Of a stretch of 64,000 nt of DNA, positions 41,523-50,670 are shown in pieces. Position 1 is the first letter of the stretch; the number at the start of each line of letters is the position of its first letter. This DNA comes from Acidocella sp. (GTDB lineage Bacteria > Pseudomonadota > Alphaproteobacteria > Acetobacterales > Acetobacteraceae): contig DAIDEE010000042.1 in assembly GCA_027308685.1 (NCBI GenBank), forward strand, positions 124,001-188,000. The letters are read 5' to 3'. The notes below the pieces were generated by a model, which saw only the letters and a program-made list of their open reading frames with translations, was not told the DNA's origin and did no database searches. A program made the position numbers and the translations under genes.

Positions 41523-44432
41523 CTAAGTAGTATTCATATGGCGTAAATTCGGTTGCCACGCGATCAAAATATCGTTGATCCGCTGCACCGGCAGACCCAA
41601 CGGCAGCACCGCACCGCGCATCGTGGCTTTCAGCCGCGCCGCCTGTGCGCCAAGATCAAAGGCAATCGTATAAAGCCCGGCATGCCAGGCTTCGCTGAGC
41701 GCAAAGCACCAGGTTTCCGGCCAAATCGACGGTAGAAAGGCAAGATCTGATTGCAGCGACTGGATCAGGGTCATGGCCTCGCCTTCAGCATAAGCTCCGG
41801 TGACAAAAATCCGCCCGGTCTCCAATAAGGCGTTGTCATCGGCGCTCGCTCCGGCAACCACATACTCAAGCTCCAGCTTCCGCGCCACGGCATCGCGCGC
41901 GCACTCAATCAGCAAATCAAACCCTTTGGCTGGGCCAATGCCACCAATGATTACAATTCGCCGCCGCCCGCGTCCCGGCGGTTTCAAATTCACCCTCGCC
42001 ATATCGTTTTCCCACGGCGTCACCGCAGGCCGCACCCCCGGAAAATGCCGGCCAATCCGGTTGGCCGCATCGGCGGAGGGCGCAATAATCCGGCGCGCAA
42101 GCGCGAATTCACGCTGGGAGCGCTCGATCAGCGCCACCGGTCCGAGATCTTCAAACGTCTCATCGCCGAACATTTCTACACAATTCACACAGGCATTCAC
42201 ATTCGGCTCACCGCAATACCGCAATGGCGAGCCCTCGGCGGGCCGGTTCATCAGCGTCACCCGCGGGCAGAAGCTGGCATAATCATGCAGCACAATATCC
42301 TGCGGCACACCTAAATCCGCTGCGATCTCCCGGACACCGGGGTGATGCCCTAATCCGTGATGCAGCACCACGAGGCTCACCGCTTCGGCGCGTAACAAGT
42401 CCAACAATGCCTCGCGGGCGGCGGGATATTTGAACCGCAGGTTCGGATAGTCACCGGGCGCACCATCGGTCAGTTCGGCATCCCACGGAAACGGCGTCGT
42501 ATTCGGATCATCAGGCGCACCCGGAACCAGTAACAGCGGACGCTTGCCGCTGGCCCGGATATTTTGCATCTCAGAAGCAATGATCCGCGCCACGCCGCCG
42601 CCGTGATTATGCGAGATGAGTAACACAGCCTCGCGCGCGTTACCCCGGTTGCGGATGAAGCGTGCGGCATCCATCCGGTAGCGGGCCGGTGCCAGCGGGT
42701 CGGTCTTGATATGCCGTGCAATCAACGCTTCATACCCAGGGTAAAGCCGGTTCAAGGTCCGCGCATTGCGCGTGTTCAAAGCCCGGCCCGCCGCCTTGAA
42801 TGATACGCTGCCGTGATGTGCCACATAAGCGCCAAGTGCCGCGACATGCCGGTACCCCGCCGCCCGGGCGCGAATACACCAGTCGTTTTCCTCGCCATAA
42901 CCTTGTGCAAACAACGCCACCCGCATGTCACCAATGGTGGCCAGGGCATCATGGCGGATCAACATGCAAAACCCCACGCCGGTGGGAATATCGCAAACCG
43001 CATTGCCGTTGCTCTGCGCCGCATCGCGCTGCAGTGCTGCTGCTTCGTCCCGGCTTGGCATGGTATTCGCGCCGTTGCGCTTTGGGTAATTCAAAATTGT
43101 GGCGTCGTTGGAAAACGGTGTGGCACTGGCAATGTCAGCGGCCTGATAAACGGCCTCCGTCAGGCTCTCAATAGCGCCAGGGGGAATCATCGTATCGCTG
43201 TTCAACAGCAAGACATCGCGGCCGCCCGCCGCCTTGAAACCAGCATTCACGGCAGATGGAAAGCCAAGATTTTTGGTATGGCGGATCAGGTTGATCCCAC
43301 CCTCCTGTGCCAGTTCATCGAGCCACGCTGCCAGCGCTGGCTCGGGTGTCGCATCGTCAACCACAATCACTTCAGCTTCAGCGGGCAGGGCTGCTTGCAG
43401 TGCCGCGAGGCACGCTTTGGTAACAGCAACATCGCGATACACCGGGATCACCACGGCTAGCGATTGGCGCGGCGGCATAGTCTTCATGCCAACGATTGTG
43501 GGGCTTATCTCAATCGGCTTGACCGCTTTGAACAGCGCCGGGTCGAGCGGGCTGCCCATAATGTCGGCACCATCGGGGCCGCTCATCCGCAATGGTGGGG
43601 TCAGCGTCTTTACCTTTGCAGCCGTTACCGCAAAGCTGAAGCGGCGGGCAAATGGCGCGGCTTCATCTGGTGCCATCGCAGCGCCAAAACTGATCGGCAA
43701 TATCGCTCCGGCAGCGTCCTGCAACGTCAGGTCCGGCTTGGTGTTCCCGGCAGCAGGCAAATATGCCCACCCAATCAGGGCGCCATCCACCACCGAGACG
43801 AGTCCCTCGACCCTTTGAAGGTTACCAAGGTCCAACGGGCTGCCTGCAAGTTCCTTACCCCCCGCCAGGATACTCAAAGTCCCGGTAGGTGGGGCACAAA
43901 ATTGTCCGTCACGCGGCTTGAGGCTGATCAACCCACCATCAAGTAAAAATGTCAGCTTCAACCCTGGCATCGCGGAAATTTGCAACATGCCGGACGGCAG
44001 CCATCCGCACCATCCGGGGCCACCGGCGGCGGTGGTGATCAGGCTGGCCACTTCGGCGAATCCAGCATCGTCCGGCACGCAATGGCACTGCAATAATTTA
44101 GCCAGCGCCGCAGCCGCTGATGCGCCATCGCCCAGCAATTGATGCGCCGTCAGCAGGGCTAACTCAATTTGGATGTTTTCATGCAGCGCTGCCAGCCCGC
44201 TCAGTTCAGTCACCGCCAGCCGAAGTTGCGCCGGGGTTTTAAGAGCAATTCGCGCACGCGCCAGGTCCAGTGCGATTCTGGGATCATGGGGTGCCAGCCT
44301 TACAGCCCGCTCCAGCCATAACAAAGCAGTTTGGTAAACACCCTGCCGCACCGCCATCATGCCATTGGCCCAGGCGGTCTTCGGCGAGGCCGCGTCATCT
44401 TCCTGGTATTTCAAGTCCCGGCCCTCCGGCAT
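41523..44432 (-). CDS. Three-part TPR-GT2-GT4 glycosyltransferase (969 aa)
   Basis: Residues about 15-130 look like TPR helices (GVYQTALLWLERAVRLAPHD). Residues 145-310 are a beta-rich region. Residues 324-560 are a GT2 enzyme, with LAVVIPVYRDVAVTKACLAA, VIVVDDAT, VLLLNSDTMIPPGA with its DxD-like Ser-Asp, and FAQGYGEENDWCIRARAAGY. Residues 602-960 are a GT4 enzyme with a Glu-x7-Glu pair in WPETWCFALSEAW and GGIGPAKGFDLLIECARDA. A Cys cluster CGEPNVNACVNC lies at 740-751 and might bind a metal. Two active sites would allow two sugars to be added in turn by one protein. It is 27 bases after the Sel1 gene. The chain it builds is unknown. Confidence 0.86.
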   Translation of the reverse strand: MPEGRDLKYQEDDAASPKTAWANGMMAVRQGVYQTALLWLERAVRLAPHDPRIALDLARARIALKTPAQLRLAVTELSGLAALHENIQIELALLTAHQLLGDGASAAAALAKLLQCHCVPDDAGFAEVASLITTAAGGPGWCGWLPSGMLQISAMPGLKLTFLLDGGLISLKPRDGQFCAPPTGTLSILAGGKELAGSPLDLGNLQRVEGLVSVVDGALIGWAYLPAAGNTKPDLTLQDAAGAILPISFGAAMAPDEAAPFARRFSFAVTAAKVKTLTPPLRMSGPDGADIMGSPLDPALFKAVKPIEISPTIVGMKTMPPRQSLAVVIPVYRDVAVTKACLAALQAALPAEAEVIVVDDATPEPALAAWLDELAQEGGINLIRHTKNLGFPSAVNAGFKAAGGRDVLLLNSDTMIPPGAIESLTEAVYQAADIASATPFSNDATILNYPKRNGANTMPSRDEAAALQRDAAQSNGNAVCDIPTGVGFCMLIRHDALATIGDMRVALFAQGYGEENDWCIRARAAGYRHVAALGAYVAHHGSVSFKAAGRALNTRNARTLNRLYPGYEALIARHIKTDPLAPARYRMDAARFIRNRGNAREAVLLISHNHGGGVARIIASEMQNIRASGKRPLLLVPGAPDDPNTTPFPWDAELTDGAPGDYPNLRFKYPAAREALLDLLRAEAVSLVVLHHGLGHHPGVREIAADLGVPQDIVLHDYASFCPRVTLMNRPAEGSPLRYCGEPNVNACVNCVEMFGDETFEDLGPVALIERSQREFALARRIIAPSADAANRIGRHFPGVRPAVTPWENDMARVNLKPPGRGRRRIVIIGGIGPAKGFDLLIECARDAVARKLELEYVVAGASADDNALLETGRIFVTGAYAEGEAMTLIQSLQSDLAFLPSIWPETWCFALSEAWHAGLYTIAFDLGAQAARLKATMRGAVLPLGLPVQRINDILIAWQPNLRHMNTT

Positions 44433-44459
44433 AACCCGCCGCGACCAGCCAATATAAAC

Positions 44460-46265
44460 CTAGCCATGATCCGTCTGGCCGGCTTGCGACTCCCCAGCGA
44501 CCGCAAATTCCCCGCTGCCGGCCGAAGCCAGCGCAGCAAGGTCGAGTTGCGCTTCCTCGACCCCGGCAGCCTGTGCTTGCTGCAGCCAGCGTGTGGCTGC
44601 CTCCGGGTTCGCCGGCCCCACAAGACCGCGGCGAAGGTAGCGTCCCAGCATCAGCGCCGCCTGCGGATGACCATGTTCGGCGGCTTGTTGAAACCATTTG
44701 AAAGCTGTGGCGCGGTCCGTTGGGATGTCATGACCACCGCCATGCAGGGCACCAAGCGCAAACATGGCGCCAACATGCCCGTTTGCGGCGGCCCGCTCGT
44801 ACAAATCTCTGGCTGCCAGATGGTCGCGTTCACCACCTGCCCCGTTCACATGCAGGTCGGCCAATGCCACCAACGCATCGGTAAAGCCAAACTCTGCTGC
44901 GCGTGCCAGCCAATAACGCGCTGCGGCAGGGTCGGCGGCCATGCCGCGCCCCTCCAGTTTCATCATCCCGAGCCAGTATTGCGCGTTGACAATATGTTCA
45001 GCCGCCCGTTCCAGCCACACCGCCGCCTGCGCCTCGTCTTGCGCAACGCCAACCCCTCTGGCCAGGCAAACCCCGTAATTATACGCACCAATCGGGTCGC
45101 CGGAATCCGCCGCTGCCTTAAACCATTCATGCACAGGCACAGACCTGGTTAATTTATTGTCGGTGGTACCCGTTGCGATCAAGCTAGCCAGATCAGCTTG
45201 CGCGATCGCATCTCCGGCTTCGGCAGCACGCTGAAGCCATTTTGCCGCCTCGTCCGGGTCGCGCGCCGTTCCAGCACCCCTAACATGCAACATGCCCAGT
45301 ACACGGGCAGACGTGGTGTGCCCAGCTTCAACGGCCTTACGGTACCACATCGCGGCTTCCGCAAAGTTGGGTGGCAAGCCGCCGCCAACAGCGTACAAAT
45401 CTCCTACCAGCGCTGCAGCCTCGGCGTCGCCAGCCAGACCTGCCTGGCGCAACCAGGTTTCACCCTCCACCTTGTTGGCCTTGACGCCCTGTCCTTGCAG
45501 CAATGCCAGACCGTATTTGGCTTGTGCGTTACGCACGCCCGCTTCGGCGGCAATTTTATAATGACCGGTTGATTTCACCAGATCAGCATGCAGGCCAATG
45601 GCTTTCTCGAACACCAGCCCCAGATAAAAATGGGCCTTTGGAATACCGGCTTCAGCAGCCTGCTTGATGAAATCCACCGCCGCCACCGTCGCCTCGGCGG
45701 TTTCGGCGCGGCCCAGCAAAATAAGCCCGTAGCCAAGCTGACCCGAAGCCGAATTGCCAGAAGCCGCCTTTTGATACCAGCTTTCCGCTTCATCCAACCG
45801 CCGCAATTCGGCAGGGCCGTTGGTGAGAATAAATCCCAGCAGCGACTGTCCCTCAGCAGACCCGGCCTCGGCCGCCAAGCGCGCCCAATGCTCGGCGGCG
45901 ACAAAATCTTGCTCTGGCGTCTCCAGCGTGGCGAACAGTGAAGCTGCCGGGTCATTCAACAATCGGCCCGGTAAACCATACATGTGCAGGCTCGCCAGTT
46001 GGCATTGGCTGGCAACATGCCCCGCCTTTCCAGCGCGGCTGAACCAGCGTGCCGCTTCCAGCACATTGGCCGAAACCCCACTGCCATGCAGGTAACATTC
46101 CCCAACCAAGCTCATGGCGTCGGCCAGGTCGGCCTCCGCCGCCGAAACAAACAAAATAAACGCCCGCTTGAACTCACCCGCCGCATATAATTCGCGGCCC
46201 CGAGTCAGAGCTTTTTTAGGGTTACGTGCGGCCAACCGGTCGCGCAGACCAAGGCTGGCTTTCAT
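44460..46265 (-). CDS. Sel1-repeat protein (601 aa)
   Basis: The protein is built of about a dozen Sel1-like repeats of roughly 36 residues, for example AEAASGN-type turns and patterns such as ARVLGMLHVRGAGTARDPDE followed by AAKWLQRAAEAGDA. No signal peptide or membrane helix is seen at the N terminus, so it is predicted cytoplasmic. Sel1 proteins usually hold protein complexes together. Its place between the type I secretion adaptor and the glycosyltransferase suggests that it organises the glycosylation or export machinery. This is inference. Confidence 0.88.
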   Translation of the reverse strand: MKASLGLRDRLAARNPKKALTRGRELYAAGEFKRAFILFVSAAEADLADAMSLVGECYLHGSGVSANVLEAARWFSRAGKAGHVASQCQLASLHMYGLPGRLLNDPAASLFATLETPEQDFVAAEHWARLAAEAGSAEGQSLLGFILTNGPAELRRLDEAESWYQKAASGNSASGQLGYGLILLGRAETAEATVAAVDFIKQAAEAGIPKAHFYLGLVFEKAIGLHADLVKSTGHYKIAAEAGVRNAQAKYGLALLQGQGVKANKVEGETWLRQAGLAGDAEAAALVGDLYAVGGGLPPNFAEAAMWYRKAVEAGHTTSARVLGMLHVRGAGTARDPDEAAKWLQRAAEAGDAIAQADLASLIATGTTDNKLTRSVPVHEWFKAAADSGDPIGAYNYGVCLARGVGVAQDEAQAAVWLERAAEHIVNAQYWLGMMKLEGRGMAADPAAARYWLARAAEFGFTDALVALADLHVNGAGGERDHLAARDLYERAAANGHVGAMFALGALHGGGHDIPTDRATAFKWFQQAAEHGHPQAALMLGRYLRRGLVGPANPEAATRWLQQAQAAGVEEAQLDLAALASAGSGEFAVAGESQAGQTDHG

Positions 46266-46301
46266 GCCATCTGGAATAGACGATTGAGGCGGGGGCGGAC
46301 G

Positions 46302-47696
46302 CTATGGTTCATGCAGGCTTTCGTAAGCAACAGGCAGTATCTGCCGGGTAAAGTAGCCAAGTACGGTGCGCGTGCCAACACGAACATCCACTGTGAGCGG
46401 CATACCCGGCACCAGACGGAAGCCGGGCGGCGTGTTATGGAAATTCAGCTCGTCCAGCGAAACCGTCGCACGATAGAATAACGATTGCTGCGCATTCGGC
46501 AGGAGCGGCGTACTCCCAGACTGGTCCATCGGGTTAAAGCTATCCGGACTGACCGTTAAAACCGTGCCCTCGGCCTGACCATATTGCAGATACGGCAAAG
46601 TCGCGAATTTAACGTTCACTTTGTTGCCCGGATGCACATAGCCGGAATCCGCCGCACTGATGTCAGCCTCTACCGAAAACGGTGCATCGATCGGCACCAG
46701 TTGCATGAACAACTCACCCGACTGCATGACCGAACCCACCGATACCTTCGCCACGGAAAGAACGATGGAATCCCGTGGCGCTTTCAATTCAACCAATTGA
46801 TTGTTCAGTTTCGCTTTGGCCAATGCCTGTACGGCTTGCGTGAGGTTATTGATCGCCTCGGCCAGTTGCTGTGATACCGTCGCCTTCGCCTGCTGGTCGA
46901 AGCTGTCGCGCTCGGCCTGCTGTGCCGCCAGTTCACGCTTCGCGGCTGCGGCTGAGGATAATGCGGACGCCAGCCCACTCTGAATATTCACCCGGTCATC
47001 GGTGGCGGCCAGCGTGTCGAGCTTACTGCCCACCTGCAACTGCTGCAAATCTTTGCGCATACCCTCAACATTTGAAGCAATGCCTAACCGCTGCTGGTAG
47101 TAACGCGCTTGCGACTCATAACCGGCAATCTGCGTCTGCAACTGGCTGATCTTTTGCGCGTAATCTTCCATCGTGAAATTATATTGACCCTGCTGCTGAT
47201 TGTAAGTTTGCAGTTGCAGGGCTGCAGCCGGGTTGGCGGGGTCGGGTTCATACGGCGTGCCGTTTTCCTGCGCCTGCAACCGCGCAACCTGGGCACTGTA
47301 AGCCTGTTGCTGGGCGGTCAGGGCGGTCAGGTCGGCACTGGCGAACGTCGGGTTAAGCGTTGCCAGAATATCGCCTTTATGGACAATCTGGCCCTCCTCA
47401 ACATTGATCGTCTGGACGATGGAAGTGGTGAATGGCTGAATCACCATGGTGGGCGCGGATGAAGTGAGTTTGCCGTCAGCGGTTACGATTTTATCGACCT
47501 TGATAAATCCGGCGCCAATTAAAGTGGTCGCCACCATGCTGGTAATGAAAAAATTGGAAAGCCGGGCCATCGCCGGCATCGGCCTCGCCAATACCGCGGC
47601 AGTGGGTGACTGAAATTCCAGCACCGGCGGCGACATCGGCGCGTCGTCAGCGGGCATCGTTTCGGGTTTGGGGCGGCGGAATAATGAGAACATCAT
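46302..47696 (-). CDS. HlyD-family type I secretion adaptor
   Basis: This membrane fusion protein (464 residues) links the ABC exporter to an outer-membrane channel. A cytoplasmic Pro-rich leader is followed by one membrane helix (about 47-66), the lipoyl/barrel half FTTSIVQTINVEEGQIVHKG followed by DILATLNP, a long coiled coil (about 120-290) and the returning half LKAPRDSIVLSVAKVSVGSV. The beta-barrel and the C-terminal LVPGMPLTVDVRVGTRTVLG followed by YF complete the HlyD pattern. It comes one base after the ABC gene. No TolC-type gene is in the window. Confidence 0.92.
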   Translation of the reverse strand: MMFSLFRRPKPETMPADDAPMSPPVLEFQSPTAAVLARPMPAMARLSNFFITSMVATTLIGAGFIKVDKIVTADGKLTSSAPTMVIQPFTTSIVQTINVEEGQIVHKGDILATLNPTFASADLTALTAQQQAYSAQVARLQAQENGTPYEPDPANPAAALQLQTYNQQQGQYNFTMEDYAQKISQLQTQIAGYESQARYYQQRLGIASNVEGMRKDLQQLQVGSKLDTLAATDDRVNIQSGLASALSSAAAAKRELAAQQAERDSFDQQAKATVSQQLAEAINNLTQAVQALAKAKLNNQLVELKAPRDSIVLSVAKVSVGSVMQSGELFMQLVPIDAPFSVEADISAADSGYVHPGNKVNVKFATLPYLQYGQAEGTVLTVSPDSFNPMDQSGSTPLLPNAQQSLFYRATVSLDELNFHNTPPGFRLVPGMPLTVDVRVGTRTVLGYFTRQILPVAYESLHEP

Positions 47697-47697
47697 C

Positions 47698-49962
47698 TCA
47701 GTCTCCTTCCGCCGGCGACATGGCTACAGGCGGCTGTTTACGGTTCTGCGGATCGAGATGGCGGTTTTGTTGCAGCCACAAGTGTCGGTAAATCGCGCAG
47801 CGCTCCAGCAATTCCTCATGCGGCCCGATATCAACGGTACGGCCGCGTTCCAGCACCATAATCATGTCGCAGTCGATCAATGACGATAGCCGGTGCGAAA
47901 CGATCACCATGGTGCGTCCTGCCGCAATCCGCAACAAATTCGCATTCACCAAAGCCTCGCTCTCGGGGTCGAGCGCGCTGGTCGCCTCATCAAGGATCAG
48001 CACCCGTGGGTTAGATACAACCGCGCGGGCAATCGCCAGCCGCTGCTTCTGGCCGCCGGAGAGATTAGGTGAGCCTTCCTGAATGAAGGTGTTATAGCCA
48101 TTCGGCAGTCTTTCAATAAACTCCTCAGCCCCGGCAAGCCGTGCCGCCTGCACCGCATCCTCGAATGAAATTCCGGGCCGTCCGGCAATGATATTATCGC
48201 GCACAGAACCACGGAATAAAAAATTATCCTGCAGCACCATGCCAAAATTTTTACGCAAATGCCGCAAATTGATCTCGCGCATATCGGTACCATCGATTTT
48301 TATGGTGCCCGAATAATCGCGGTTGATACCTTGCAACAACCGCGTGACGGTGGATTTACCCGACCCCGAGCGCCCCACCAGCCCGAGCATGGTGCCCGCG
48401 GGAACTTTGAAGGTCATTTTATCCAGCGCCGGGGTCTTGGTTCCCTCATAACGGAAGGTCACATCGTCAAACTCGATCTCACCTTCAAATTTTGGCCGTA
48501 AGCCATGGGTAAGTGCCCATTTTTCGGTCGGACGATTGAGAATACCGCCAACCTGACCAATCGAGGCCTGCGCCCGCTGCACTTCCTGCATGAAACCTGC
48601 AATACTCACCAGCGGTCCCGCAACCCGGCCGCCCAGCATCATAAAGCCGAAAAGACTGGTGATTTCCAATGGGCTATTCGACTTAACCGCCAGGTAAGCT
48701 CCCAGCGCCAATACGCCAAACTGGCAATAACGCTGGAATGGCATCGTCAATGTCGCCGGCCAGTTGGCCAATTCCGCCGCTTCAGTGGCAAGCAATGTCG
48801 TATCAGCCACGCGCCGGTCCCATTCGGCCGCGCGCATCGGTTCCAACGCCAGTGCTTTCACGGTACGAATGCCGTAAATACTCTCGATGATGACCGAGCT
48901 TTTGGCGGATTCAGCCTGGATGACGCGCCCGAGCATCAGCGCCATCGGCCGAATATAAATTCCGATGATTAGAGCGATAAATCCGGCGGCAATCACAATC
49001 GTCCAGGCGAGCGTAGCATTCAAATAAAACAAAATCGGCAATATCAGCAGCACCATGATAACATCTATAAATGTGTTCATCATGCTGCCGGTTAAAAACT
49101 GCCGCACCATATAAATTTGCTGGACTTTATAGGCGATATCACCAGCCTGATTTTTTTCAAAAAATTCAATCGGCAGGGCCATTAACCGATCAAAGATCAA
49201 CAGATTCAGTTTGGCATCGAGCCTGGACCCCACCGAGATCTCCATCATCTTGCGGCTCCAGGTCAGGATCATCTCGAAGATCAAGGCGATGATCACCACA
49301 AATATCACAAGTTCCAGAGTATTGAGGCTGTGATACTGCAAGGCCGCGTTCAGCGACCCCATAATCATCAAAATCGGCACAATGCCCAATATGGTCAGCG
49401 TGACCGACGAGATCGCAATATCGCCGAGGGTCTTTTTTTCAATCCAAACCAGCCGCCCCAGCATCGCCAGATTAAAGGGTTGATCTTCCTCAGCCGCAGC
49501 CCGTGACGCCCGGATCAGTAATACCGCGCCGCTCCACACCTGCTTAAGCCGCAACTCATCAATCGGCATCGGCAGGTCACTCATCTGCCCGCGCGGGTCG
49601 CGCAATAGCACCGTATTGGTTTCGGTATCGCGCCCCACCACCAAGGCGGCGTTGCCATCATTCAACAGCAAAACAATCGGCGCCGGGTCATCGATTTTAG
49701 TCAACTGCCGAAAGTTCATCATGCCCCCCCGCGCCCACAGTCCGGACTCTCGCAGCCATTCGATCAACTCAGGCGGGGTAGGGGGTTGTCCCGCCGCCGA
49801 CAGCTTCAGGCTCTCGGGGTAAATTTCGACCCCATGATACCGGGCCACAAATATCACCGCCGCCACCCGCGAATGCAGCACCGCACCCTCGCCACGCACC
49901 GTTGCCGGGTTCAGACCTGCAAATTCGTCATTCGGCTCCGGGCTTTGCGGCGTCTCAGTCAT
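47698..49962 (-). CDS. Type I secretion ABC transporter with inactive C39-like domain
   Basis: The protein has an N-terminal C39-like domain (about 15-150), six membrane helices (about 175-460) and an ATPase domain with MLGLVGRSGSGKSTVTRLL (Walker A), PNLSGGQKQRLAIARAV (signature) and RVLILDEATSALDPESEALV (Walker B). The N-terminal domain has no Cys at all, and the His of C39 peptidases is also absent (NAALVVGRD), so it should recognise substrate but not cut it, as in HlyB-type exporters. I choose the ATG at 49962. A longer frame adds 25 residues without support. The substrate is not visible: no RTX protein is nearby. Confidence 0.93.
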   Translation of the reverse strand: MTETPQSPEPNDEFAGLNPATVRGEGAVLHSRVAAVIFVARYHGVEIYPESLKLSAAGQPPTPPELIEWLRESGLWARGGMMNFRQLTKIDDPAPIVLLLNDGNAALVVGRDTETNTVLLRDPRGQMSDLPMPIDELRLKQVWSGAVLLIRASRAAAEEDQPFNLAMLGRLVWIEKKTLGDIAISSVTLTILGIVPILMIMGSLNAALQYHSLNTLELVIFVVIIALIFEMILTWSRKMMEISVGSRLDAKLNLLIFDRLMALPIEFFEKNQAGDIAYKVQQIYMVRQFLTGSMMNTFIDVIMVLLILPILFYLNATLAWTIVIAAGFIALIIGIYIRPMALMLGRVIQAESAKSSVIIESIYGIRTVKALALEPMRAAEWDRRVADTTLLATEAAELANWPATLTMPFQRYCQFGVLALGAYLAVKSNSPLEITSLFGFMMLGGRVAGPLVSIAGFMQEVQRAQASIGQVGGILNRPTEKWALTHGLRPKFEGEIEFDDVTFRYEGTKTPALDKMTFKVPAGTMLGLVGRSGSGKSTVTRLLQGINRDYSGTIKIDGTDMREINLRHLRKNFGMVLQDNFLFRGSVRDNIIAGRPGISFEDAVQAARLAGAEEFIERLPNGYNTFIQEGSPNLSGGQKQRLAIARAVVSNPRVLILDEATSALDPESEALVNANLLRIAAGRTMVIVSHRLSSLIDCDMIMVLERGRTVDIGPHEELLERCAIYRHLWLQQNRHLDPQNRKQPPVAMSPAEGD

Positions 49963-50156
49963 AGCGGTGGTCAAGCCTCTCAAAACATGGCGGTCATTTA
50001 ATGATCTCTTATGACCTGAAATCGGCCATCTGCACAACGCACATATCGATTAGCGACAAGGAATTACGTTTAAATTTTGTGATTTTTCAGCGAGATGTGT
50101 AAATTGCAGCACCGGCAGGGACTGGTCAGATCACACGCGGGATGTAAATCTAGGTC

Positions 50157-50651
50157 ATGGAAATTATCTCAGCTACACCCGCCGACCTGGAAGACTGCCA
50201 AGCCATTTATGCGCACCATGTGCTCAACGGCACCGGCACCTTCGAGGAAATCCCCCCCTCGCTCGAGGAACTTAACCGCCGCTATCACACAGTCACAGCC
50301 GTCGGCTGGGGCTGGCTGGTCGCTCGGGATGCCTCCGGTATTCTTGGTTTTGGCTACTATGCTCAGTACCGCAACCGCTCCGCCTACCGCTTCGCCGCCG
50401 AGGATAGCGTCTATATCCGTGAAACCATCCGCGGCCAGGGGGTTGGCAAGGCCATTGTCAGCGCCCTGCTAGATCACGCCAGCGCTGCGGGCTTTACTCA
50501 GATGCTCGCCGTCATCGGCGATTCTGAAAATACCGGCTCCATCGGCCTGCACGCCAGCCTCGGCTTCACCCATGTCGGCACCATGCGCAAGGTTGGCTAC
50601 AAGTTTGACCGCTGGCTCGACGTGGTAACGATGCAGAAATCCCTCAAGTAA
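50157..50651 (+). CDS. GNAT N-acetyltransferase, phosphinothricin acetyltransferase-like
   Basis: This 164-residue protein is a GNAT enzyme. ATPADLEDCQAIYAHHVLNG followed by TGTFEEIPP matches the start of the PAT/Bar and YncA/MddA group, YRNRSAYRFAAEDSVYIRET is the substrate-side strand, and RGQGVGKAIVSALLDHA is the acetyl-CoA site. Homologues acetylate phosphinothricin, methionine sulfoximine or similar amino acid analogues; the natural substrate is unclear. It stands alone and is convergent with dnaA, with a small terminator hairpin between them. Confidence 0.9.
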   Translation: MEIISATPADLEDCQAIYAHHVLNGTGTFEEIPPSLEELNRRYHTVTAVGWGWLVARDASGILGFGYYAQYRNRSAYRFAAEDSVYIRETIRGQGVGKAIVSALLDHASAAGFTQMLAVIGDSENTGSIGLHASLGFTHVGTMRKVGYKFDRWLDVVTMQKSLK

Positions 50652-50670
50652 CGCGCCACAACGCGTTTTT
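50650..50670 (+). terminator. Small intrinsic terminator after the GNAT gene
   Basis: A six-base stem (AACGCG / CGCGTT) with a six-base loop ends in a run of T. It begins in the stop region of the GNAT gene and ends at the stop of the convergent dnaA gene. The stem is short, so the strength is uncertain. Confidence 0.5.

Noticed and set aside
44331-45152. Long plus-strand reading frame opposite the Sel1 gene
   Set aside because: It has no recognisable domain, an Arg/His/Cys-rich makeup, and lies opposite clear Sel1 repeats and a glycosyltransferase start.
44460-46265. DNA-level repeat array in the Sel1 gene
   Set aside because: The periodicity is in the protein; the DNA copies are divergent and without uniform spacers, so it is neither CRISPR nor a tandem satellite.
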